20,269 bases of DNA, from positions 1-20,269 of the IMG/VR virus record IMGVR_UViG_3300025132_000405. One strand, given 5' to 3'. The notes under the pieces were generated by a model that was given only the letters and a program-made list of their open reading frames with translations, did no database searches and was not told the origin of the DNA. Below, one piece after another: positions 7,925 to 14,302 of the stretch (its first letter is position 1; each line of letters starts with the position of its first letter). The stretch comes from a virus. The translations under genes were made by a program, and so were the position numbers.

Positions 7925-8249
7925 TTTTACGAGTCTCACGTTCAATCAGTTTATCCAAATAAAACTTTGCTTTATTCAGATCCTTCACTCCCCCCTTCAT
8001 ATCGTAGCGAGATATATACTTTATAATATTTCCCTCTAAAAAGTCAAGCCCATTTTTTAGGATGTAATCCAAAGGCTCGATCTGAAACCCTGCACAATAA
8101 TGTTCAGGCTTCGTTATGTCATCGAACTGAGCATTGCCAAATGACTGCTCACCTTCTGGATCAAGACCTAACTTCTCCACGTATCTCATCTGTGGATCGT
8201 ACTGCTTTCTCTCAAACCTTTTGGTTTCATCTTGATTATAGTCTGCCAT
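7914..8249 (-). CDS. DUF3310 family protein
   Basis: A 111-residue protein starting MADYNQDETKRFERKQYDPQ. The C-terminal half carries the DUF3310 signature: ITKPEHYCAGFQIEPLDYI followed by FLEGNIIKYISRYDMKGGVKDLNKAKFYLDKLIE. This family is common in phages, where it is often annotated as a nucleotide-kinase-like or SaV-like protein; its activity is not established. The longer open frame starting at 8324 is rejected because it would overlap the exonuclease, and the ATG at 8249 has a good AAGGA ribosome site 6 bases upstream. Its 3' end overlaps the reductase start, so the two are probably coupled; a role in nucleotide metabolism is inferred from that. Confidence 0.85.
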   Translation of the reverse strand: MADYNQDETKRFERKQYDPQMRYVEKLGLDPEGEQSFGNAQFDDITKPEHYCAGFQIEPLDYILKNGLDFLEGNIIKYISRYDMKGGVKDLNKAKFYLDKLIERETRKNES

Positions 8250-8268
8250 ACTATATCCTTCCCACTGT

Positions 8269-9048
8269 TCACGCTGTTTCAATGATCTCATCGCTAGGAT
8301 ACCATAGTTTAGGGTACTTGTCAAGTCCTTCGTACTGGTCTTTGCGTAATATATACGCCATACGTGCCTGATCTATGGCGTACTCATGTCCAAACCCAGC
8401 TTTAGCATAGGTTTCTACAACTGCATCCCACATATCCTCATCTTCTTCTATGGCTTTGTCAAGTATACGTTGTGCCTTGACTTTGCCTATGCCTGGACAC
8501 CCCTTGTACCCATCTGTAGAGTCTCCACTAAGAGTCTGCATGTAGAAATTGTAGTCTGCTGTAATCTGATCTATAAAAAAGATCTCTTTCTTATCGAAGT
8601 CCCAATGATAACCTGGAACCGTAAGAAGATCTTTGTCTATTGACACAATGCAACAATGCTCTGGAAACATTGTGTTCTTGACACCCATCAAGTCATCAGC
8701 CTCAAGCCAATTGGATTCAAAGGCATCATACTGTTCACGAAGGTAATCTTTGGCAATGTTAAAGCACACAGGCTTACGAATACCTGAACGATTAGCTTTA
8801 TAATCAGCCAAAATTTTTTTCCTAAAATTATTCGGACTAGAAAAACATATTGACAACTCATCTATACCAGAGTCTTTTCGTAACTGATGTAACTCTGTGT
8901 CCATCATCTGTTTTACTTCTCTGAAGTCAGAGTGCAACGTCCAAAAGTCATTACCCCAATCTATCTCACGTTCAGCCGCAGATGTGTTTTTGTATACCAG
9001 TATATCACCATCAATCAGTAGCTGTTCGATCTTTGGTTTTGTTCTCAT
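8269..9048 (-). CDS. 5'-3' exonuclease (T7 gp6-like, FEN/PIN family)
   Basis: This 259-residue protein should degrade duplex DNA from 5' ends and remove RNA primers, acting in host DNA breakdown, replication and recombination. Acidic metal-binding residues of the FEN/T5-exonuclease family are visible: D13/D15 (LIDGDILVY), E116/D118/D119 (LEADDL), D138/D140 (SIDKDLL) and D176/D179 in [18 protein letters not shown], the latter running into a helix-3-turn-helix DNA-binding motif. The conserved YKANR is at 83-87. T7 gp6 is about 300 residues. The ATG at 9048 lies 41 bases after the polymerase stop and has a weak AAGA upstream. Its position directly after DNA polymerase is as in T7. Confidence 0.94.
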   Translation of the reverse strand: MRTKPKIEQLLIDGDILVYKNTSAAEREIDWGNDFWTLHSDFREVKQMMDTELHQLRKDSGIDELSICFSSPNNFRKKILADYKANRSGIRKPVCFNIAKDYLREQYDAFESNWLEADDLMGVKNTMFPEHCCIVSIDKDLLTVPGYHWDFDKKEIFFIDQITADYNFYMQTLSGDSTDGYKGCPGIGKVKAQRILDKAIEEDEDMWDAVVETYAKAGFGHEYAIDQARMAYILRKDQYEGLDKYPKLWYPSDEIIETA

Positions 9049-9089
9049 AAATATCTTTTAAATGCAACTGAGCCTCGTCTTCATATTCA

Positions 9090-10871
9090 TTAATGAGTTT
9101 CTGCCCAGTTTCTTCCAATTTTGTACTCTCCTGTAAGGGGCAATCTGAGTCCGTACCAATTCCCTGAAAGCTCAATTGCACGTACCGCCGTTTCACCGAT
9201 GTCATTTCCAAGTCCTTTCTTTGTTAAAACTTGTATCTCATCATGCACAAAGGCAACTTGTTGGTAATCAGTACCCTCTATGTAGCCTTCTCTTTTCATC
9301 ATCCTATGAAACTCCACAACCCATCTCTTGCAAATAATAGCACCTGCTGACTGGCATAGTGTATTGAGTGCAGAGTGTGTGGACCTAACAGGCACCCTAC
9401 GACCATCCAGGCCACGTAGGTACCCTGTCTCTGCTTTCTTCATAACATCATCACGAAACTTTTTGAAAGCAGGTAACTGTTTAAAGAATCTATCCTTTAG
9501 CTTTTGTCCTTCTTGCGGTCCTTTACCAACGATCTGACCGAGTTTTGCGTTTCCCGCACCATAACAAATAGCGTATAGAAAAGTCTTCGCCTCATCTCTT
9601 GTAGATAGTCCCACGGCTTTTTGATTGTCAGTATGTATATCCCCTTCAAGAAGAGTATTAGCGAATACACCACCGTCATACCTAGCAAGATAGTGAGCAA
9701 TGACACGAGCTTCAAGACCTGAAACATCACACCCCATAAGGTCAAACCCTTCAGGAGCGTAAAACAATTGTCTACATTCTTTGCCAAAGGGTGTTTTGAC
9801 ACTTGGAACTTGGCCCAAATTAGGGTGCGTGTGAGAGCAACGAGAGGCGATTGTGCCCATAGTGTTGACCGACCCATGCAATCTACCCTCTTTCTCCATG
9901 TGTAACCAGCCATTTTTACCTTCAGATAGTTGACCAATCATTTTATTCAGTCGTAATGATTCAGCCATTAGTTTTGCTTCAGGATACTCAAGACTCTCAA
10001 GTATAGTCTCGTCTATCTTCGGTTCACCAGTAGGTGTGAACTCTTTAGGTTCCCAACCATGCAGGTCTTTTAACCTTTTAGCTATATGATAGCGTGAATT
10101 AGGATTAAAGTCAATCTTTTTCAGCTTCTGAACAGGAATACCTTTAACATAACCACGTGATTTGTTGTTTACCTTTGGTGTAAATATCTCACCATCTGGT
10201 TCCATCCATGATCCAAACTTATCACGTAATCTATTTTGTAGTAAACTCCTGTGCTCACATAAAATAGCGTAGAATCTAGTAGCCTTTAGTGAGTCAAAAG
10301 GAAACCCATACTCTTTCTGAGTCTCACAGATCTTATAGATCTCATGCTCTAGCTCAATGGAATCATCGCTGAATCCTCTTGACATTAACTTTTCGTACAA
10401 CTTGTGATTCAATTCTACATCACGTGCACAATAGTTTAGCATGTCCACCGTAAAAGATGAGAATACACTCTCTCCTTCACCAAAGGCACCTTTTTCAAAG
10501 CCAAGTCTTTGACCCCATGACTTGAGCGAGTGTCTACCGTACAGATCCTGACGTATACGGCTTTCACTATGGTCACGTTGTGCCATGTCTGAGTACATAA
10601 GCCTAGACATGATTAACGTATCTCGTATAGCAGATCCTTCCTTTGGTTCCCAGTTGAAGATCTTCTTCAGAGCAGGTATATCAAAGGATATAATGTTATG
10701 CCCAATCAGAACATCGAACTGACTAAGATGGGCAAGACCTGAAGGTACATCATCGGGATCATACTTGCTGACATTGTTGGTATCGATGTCATGTATGACC
10801 ATACAATGTACTCTCGTAAGTTTCTCATCCAGTCCGTTTGTTTCGATGTCGAATATACATGATCGTATCAT
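9090..10871 (-). CDS. DNA polymerase, family A with 3'-5' exonuclease (T7 gp5-like)
   Basis: This 593-residue replicative polymerase has an N-terminal DEDD proofreading domain (D8/E10 in FDIET, D64 in ISFDIPAL, D151 with Y147) and a C-terminal polymerase domain: motif A D382 (CDVSGLEAR), motif B R425-K429-Y433-Y437 (RDEAKTFLYAICYGAG) and motif C H543-D544-E545. Y433 matches T7 Y526 (E. coli 762), the tyrosine linked to poor dideoxy discrimination. It is about 110 residues shorter than T7 gp5. Part of the loss falls in the thumb, where T7 has its thioredoxin-binding loop: between FGSW (219-222) and FNPNSR (255-260) there are about 32 residues against about 70 or more in T7. The start shares one base with the primase stop (TAATG). 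Confidence 0.97.
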   Translation of the reverse strand: MIRSCIFDIETNGLDEKLTRVHCMVIHDIDTNNVSKYDPDDVPSGLAHLSQFDVLIGHNIISFDIPALKKIFNWEPKEGSAIRDTLIMSRLMYSDMAQRDHSESRIRQDLYGRHSLKSWGQRLGFEKGAFGEGESVFSSFTVDMLNYCARDVELNHKLYEKLMSRGFSDDSIELEHEIYKICETQKEYGFPFDSLKATRFYAILCEHRSLLQNRLRDKFGSWMEPDGEIFTPKVNNKSRGYVKGIPVQKLKKIDFNPNSRYHIAKRLKDLHGWEPKEFTPTGEPKIDETILESLEYPEAKLMAESLRLNKMIGQLSEGKNGWLHMEKEGRLHGSVNTMGTIASRCSHTHPNLGQVPSVKTPFGKECRQLFYAPEGFDLMGCDVSGLEARVIAHYLARYDGGVFANTLLEGDIHTDNQKAVGLSTRDEAKTFLYAICYGAGNAKLGQIVGKGPQEGQKLKDRFFKQLPAFKKFRDDVMKKAETGYLRGLDGRRVPVRSTHSALNTLCQSAGAIICKRWVVEFHRMMKREGYIEGTDYQQVAFVHDEIQVLTKKGLGNDIGETAVRAIELSGNWYGLRLPLTGEYKIGRNWAETH

Positions 10872-12505
10872 TAGAAATCTTTTTCAAAAGGAATACTATC
10901 CTCTTCGTCAAAGTCAACTGCACCAGAAACCTCATTGAGTCTGCCAGTTGCTTTGTCATAATCAAGAAAACAACACTCACCTGTCTCACCTGTCCATCGA
11001 TTCTTCAAGATGCGTACTGTAGTACGATCTGGGTATTCACCCTGCTGATCTCTCTCGCATCCAATAACGATGTCAGATAACTGACCAATAGCCGCAGATC
11101 CACGTAGTTGTGCCATAGATGTACGTGCTCCATCCTCGTGGCCTTTGTTGCCTTGTGGTCTCTTCAGATGTGATACCAGTATCATACCACAATTAACCTC
11201 TTCTGTCAAGCCCCGAAGTTTGGTCATCATGTTGTCAATGGCTCTACGTTCATCACCACCTTCCATACCTGAGACTACGATGGATATGTGATCAAGAATG
11301 ATGTAGTTACACCCACAACCTTGGACCATGTAACGGATCTTGTTCAGTAGATTATCAGACTCAAGAGAACCCCAATGATCATACATGTACACACGACCTG
11401 TGTTCAATGTGTGCTCAAAGGCTTCTCTAAACTCTTCCTTTGGTATCTCTGAATCGCCAAGGTGCAATGGTTTGTTCAGGTAAAGACCCATGAAACCAAG
11501 TGCAGTACGCTTGTTGTTCTCTTCCAGAGCAATGTAACCAACGGTTTCGTCCTGTTCAAGCATATAATTAGCAATCTCACGACAAACCTGTGACTTACCA
11601 ATGCCAGAACCTGCGGTTATGGTTACAATCTCACCTCTACGAATGCCAAGAGTCTTGTTGTTGATTCCAGTAAACGGGTACAACACGGATGCCATAGAAT
11701 CTTCAGCAGACACTATGTCCCATAGTTCGGTACCACATATAATACCATCAGGTCTAAAGACCTTTGATTGCCATAGACAACTCACGAGATCCTGTACACG
11801 ATTCTGTACAAGCATATCGTTTGCATCCTTGAGTGGCAACTTTGCTATTCTAGCCTTTCCAGGTGGGAGAATCTGTGCACACTCACGAGATGCCTTGACT
11901 CCTGCCTCATCATTGTCGAAACAGAATACAACCTCTTCGTAGCCATTGAGTAGCTCCAATGACTTACGTACTGCTCGTGCAGCACCTGCGGCCCCAGTTG
12001 GTACGGAATACACAGGCCACTGGTTGCCTTGTGCTTGAGAAATAGACATAGCATCTATCTCCCCTTCGCATACAACTGCTCGTTTTCCAGTGCCTGACCA
12101 CAGGTGCTCACCATACAAACCTATGTCACTCATGTCACCACGGACAGTAAAATCTTTATTGCGAAACCTGATCTTCTGAGCAACTCTAGTACCCACCTGA
12201 TCTTTGTAGTTTGCAATCTGAACTGGCTGTCCACCTAGTTCACCAACTCTGTAATCCCACTTCTTGCAGGTATCTTCGTTGATATTACGTGCAGATAGGT
12301 ACTGATAGGCACCATCCACGAAATCACTATTCATCTGAATTTGTCGTTGTCTTGGTTGATAATTACGTACACCAATATCATCGCCATGCTCACGATAATT
12401 GCACCCGAAACAATATCCATGTCCATCACTGTACCTCGCTAAGTTATCTTTCGACCCACAAGAGGGGCAGGGTTCATGCCTAACAAATGTACTATCTTCT
12501 TCCAT
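10871..12505 (-). CDS. Replicative DNA primase/helicase (T7 gp4-like)
   Basis: This 544-residue bifunctional protein should unwind DNA 5'-3' as a hexamer and make primers. Counting from the ATG at 12505: a zinc-binding primase domain with C13, C16, C32 and C35; a TOPRIM domain with E147 (VVCEGEIDAM) and D197/D199 (FDNDEAG); then the RecA-like helicase with Walker A GSGIGKS (299-305), catalytic E328 (ALEEN), Walker B D405 (IILDHISIV, almost as in T7) and likely arginine finger R503 (KNRWTG). The acidic C-terminus ends in Phe (PFEKDF), as in T7 gp4, where that tail contacts the polymerase. A GTG at 12520 would add five residues; the ATG leaves a 4-base gap to the previous gene. The exact start is uncertain. 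Confidence 0.97.
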   Translation of the reverse strand: MEEDSTFVRHEPCPSCGSKDNLARYSDGHGYCFGCNYREHGDDIGVRNYQPRQRQIQMNSDFVDGAYQYLSARNINEDTCKKWDYRVGELGGQPVQIANYKDQVGTRVAQKIRFRNKDFTVRGDMSDIGLYGEHLWSGTGKRAVVCEGEIDAMSISQAQGNQWPVYSVPTGAAGAARAVRKSLELLNGYEEVVFCFDNDEAGVKASRECAQILPPGKARIAKLPLKDANDMLVQNRVQDLVSCLWQSKVFRPDGIICGTELWDIVSAEDSMASVLYPFTGINNKTLGIRRGEIVTITAGSGIGKSQVCREIANYMLEQDETVGYIALEENNKRTALGFMGLYLNKPLHLGDSEIPKEEFREAFEHTLNTGRVYMYDHWGSLESDNLLNKIRYMVQGCGCNYIILDHISIVVSGMEGGDERRAIDNMMTKLRGLTEEVNCGMILVSHLKRPQGNKGHEDGARTSMAQLRGSAAIGQLSDIVIGCERDQQGEYPDRTTVRILKNRWTGETGECCFLDYDKATGRLNEVSGAVDFDEEDSIPFEKDF

Positions 12506-12509
12506 CACA

Positions 12510-12842
12510 TCATTGCCCACCTCGTAGGTTTATCATTTCCTCTTCTGTAAGAGTACGTCCACCTTCCTGTGGTTCATGCCCTTCATGCCAGTCAGGTGTG
12601 AATATAACTTCAGCACCCTCTACCTCATCATCTTCAAACTTGTCAGTCAGATGATCTCCAATCATATACATAGCTTCTGCTATGGCAAGGCCAACTGCCT
12701 TACCTACGTTTGGTGGTAGGTTCTCTTCAAGAACTCCAACAACCTCTTCAAATGCTCTCTGTAAATCAGCAGAGAACACTTGTTCCCACCTATGATCAGC
12801 AAGGTTTATAACCTTACTAGGTTCGGTATCCTGTTTTTCCAT
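12510..12842 (-). CDS. Uncharacterised acidic protein between amidase and primase
   Basis: A 110-residue protein, not assigned to a family. It starts MEKQDTEPSKVINLADHRW and has a helical middle (about residues 22-68, AFEEVVGVLEENLPPNVGKA and GLAIAEAMYMIGDHL) and a very acidic C-terminal third with DDEVEGAEV and EGHEPQEGG. The ATG at 12842 is preceded by GGAG at a good distance and overlaps the amidase gene by 26 bases; the longer frame to 12905 would overlap it further and is rejected. T7 has no equivalent of this size here. Partner or regulator of the replication proteins is only a guess from position. Confidence 0.75.
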   Translation of the reverse strand: MEKQDTEPSKVINLADHRWEQVFSADLQRAFEEVVGVLEENLPPNVGKAVGLAIAEAMYMIGDHLTDKFEDDEVEGAEVIFTPDWHEGHEPQEGGRTLTEEEMINLRGGQ

Positions 12843-13269
12843 ATAATATCTCTCCGTTTTGTGCCCACCATTTTTTAACTGAGAAGCCTGGGCAATCGGA
12901 CCCAATCAACTCACCATGTCCAACTACTTTAGCACCCTTAAACATAAATGTCAAGGCATTCACCAGAGAAAACAATGCTTCCCATTGGAAGGCACTGAAG
13001 TATGGATCAGCTTGACCATTCTCATCTACACCACCTGCTAAACAAACACCTACGGACTTACCATTATAACCTTTGCAATGTGCACCAACTTCATGTGGGT
13101 TCCTACCCGTTTCTATTGTGCCATCTTGCCTAATGAAATAATGGTATCCAATCCGTAACCAACCTCGTTGTCTATGCCACGAGTCTATGGTTTTGATGTC
13201 AATGTCCATCTTAGGTGGAGTACCAGAAGAATGAATTACAATGTAATCAGTCTGCTTTCTTTTTGACAT
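12817..13269 (-). CDS. N-acetylmuramoyl-L-alanine amidase (T7 gp3.5 lysozyme-like endolysin)
   Basis: This 150-residue zinc amidase should cut the bond between N-acetylmuramic acid and L-alanine in peptidoglycan; in T7 the homologue also binds and inhibits the phage RNA polymerase. Visible features are zinc ligands H13 (VIHSSGT), H118 (VVGHGE) and C126 (SDCPGF), the catalytic tyrosine Y42 in GYHYFIRQDGT, and VGAHCKGYNGKSVGVCLAGG at 61-80. T7 K128, needed for amidase activity there, aligns with S124 here. The length equals T7 lysozyme (151). It overlaps the endonuclease gene upstream by 23 bases and the next gene by 26. No signal peptide is visible, so release needs a holin, not identified in this window. 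Confidence 0.95.
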   Translation of the reverse strand: MSKRKQTDYIVIHSSGTPPKMDIDIKTIDSWHRQRGWLRIGYHYFIRQDGTIETGRNPHEVGAHCKGYNGKSVGVCLAGGVDENGQADPYFSAFQWEALFSLVNALTFMFKGAKVVGHGELIGSDCPGFSVKKWWAQNGEILYGKTGYRT

Positions 13270-13693
13270 TATCGAACCATTTCTTTGGTATTACCCTCTC
13301 TGCATACTGGAATTTGTATTTGTCGCACCATTGTCTATTTGTAAATCTGGAGCCTTCGACACGATTATTTATGTCAGCAAATACAAAGCGTATGTCAAGG
13401 TCTGGAAACTGTTTTTTTATAGCTCGATGCTTACGTGCATCTTTCTTCATCAAGCGTCCCTTTGCTTCGATGATGACCCCATTAGGCAGTATGAAGTCAG
13501 GTGTATACCTGCAATTCAATACATACCTAACGGTCATCGACTCGTAATCAAAAGAACACTTACGTTGCTCTAAATTCTGAGCAATCGAGAGTTCAAACTT
13601 TGATCTATAACCTTGTAGATCAGAAGTCTGCGTTACTCTTCTCTTCTTCTGCGAACATGTCTTCGTTGTCCGCTTTTTGTTGTGTGCTTTCAA
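13247..13693 (-). CDS. Endonuclease I, Holliday junction resolvase (T7 gp3-like)
   Basis: This 148-residue nuclease should resolve branched DNA and help break down host DNA. Catalytic residues match T7 endonuclease I in spacing: E34 (SKFELSIAQNLE), D66 (YTPDFILPNG), E76 and K78 (VIIEAKG), against T7 E20, D55, E65 and K67. The late part (LDIRFVFAD and YAERVIPKKWF) also parallels T7. The only usual start codon is TTG at 13693, inside the end of the SSB gene (74-base overlap), with AAGG six bases upstream; no ATG or GTG exists before E34. The N-terminus is about 14 residues longer and very basic. A rare start in an overlap may keep this toxic enzyme low. Confidence 0.93.
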   Translation of the reverse strand: MKAHNKKRTTKTCSQKKRRVTQTSDLQGYRSKFELSIAQNLEQRKCSFDYESMTVRYVLNCRYTPDFILPNGVIIEAKGRLMKKDARKHRAIKKQFPDLDIRFVFADINNRVEGSRFTNRQWCDKYKFQYAERVIPKKWFDNVKKKAD

Positions 13694-14249
13694 TGTTTAC
13701 CTTGACTTCGTATCCTTCCTCTACATCAAAGATGTCATCACCACTAGACTCACCATTCCATTCGATGAGATTAAGAACCTGAACACCACGCATACGCAGT
13801 TGAACACCAAGACTTGCACCATGTTGGTACGGAGCCATCTCATACGCTACCTTACCTGAACTGCCGTTGGCAATCTTGATATTGGTAGGCAGAGGTGCCT
13901 TGTCTGGACCTACGACCATAGGTCTCTGGGTGAATGCCTGACCAGTACGTGAGTTCACACCACTAGCCTTCATTTTAAAGTGAAACTGAATCCCAGCTTC
14001 TAGTCCATCATCACCAAGAACCACCTTGTAAGGCATAAACTCTTGGTAAGTTTTTGGTCCTTTGGTCTTATTGACCTCAGACTTCCAGTCTGCGTGGGCT
14101 TTATCCACCTGAGAACGCATAGACTCTGCGTCCTGCCCAGATAACTGGAGTTTAACATGGTACTGGCCTTCGGCCTTGTAGGTTGTATCGGGCGTTCCTA
14201 CATGTGCCCAGTGAAATTGACCTTTTGGAGTTACGGCATACTTTGTCAT
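13620..14249 (-). CDS. Single-stranded DNA-binding protein (T7 gp2.5-like)
   Basis: This 209-residue protein should coat single-stranded DNA at the fork and coordinate polymerase and helicase. Signs of the gp2.5 family are the OB-fold-like order of strands, GPKTYQEFMPYKVVLGDDG (about residues 63-81), a FKMKASGVNSRTGQ segment (about 91-104), and an acidic C-terminal tail, MFAEEEKSNADF, ending in Phe as in T7, where it docks on the replisome. T7 gp2.5 is 232 residues. The ATG at 14249 has an AGGA ribosome site, and the spacer upstream may carry a promoter. Its position between RNA polymerase and endonuclease I is as in T7. Confidence 0.92.
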   Translation of the reverse strand: MTKYAVTPKGQFHWAHVGTPDTTYKAEGQYHVKLQLSGQDAESMRSQVDKAHADWKSEVNKTKGPKTYQEFMPYKVVLGDDGLEAGIQFHFKMKASGVNSRTGQAFTQRPMVVGPDKAPLPTNIKIANGSSGKVAYEMAPYQHGASLGVQLRMRGVQVLNLIEWNGESSGDDIFDVEEGYEVKVNIESTQQKADNEDMFAEEEKSNADF

Positions 14250-14302
14250 TTTCTATCCTATATTGAAGTTAGCCAATTCTAAAATGTCCTCTATTAGAGG
14301 GG
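14250..14302 (-). promoter_or_regulatory. Spacer before SSB with hairpin and promoter-like motif
   Basis: On the minus strand, the bases after the RNA polymerase stop form a 5-bp stem (CCTCT, loop AAT, AGAGG; 14300-14288) followed by ACATTTTAG, then the SSB ribosome site (AGGA). The stem with its weak T-run could be a terminator or a processing site. The whole segment 14302-14280 has the same layout as motifs before the capsid gene and after it, so it may instead be a phage RNA polymerase promoter equivalent to T7 phi2.5. I cannot tell these apart from sequence alone. Confidence 0.4.

Noticed and set aside
9011-9211. Minus-strand frame of 66 codons bridging polymerase and exonuclease
   Set aside because: Most lies within the polymerase C-terminus, and there is no start codon in the 41-base gap itself.
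9497-9937. Minus-strand frame of 146 codons within the DNA polymerase gene
   Set aside because: It overlaps the conserved palm domain in another frame and has no ribosome site of note.
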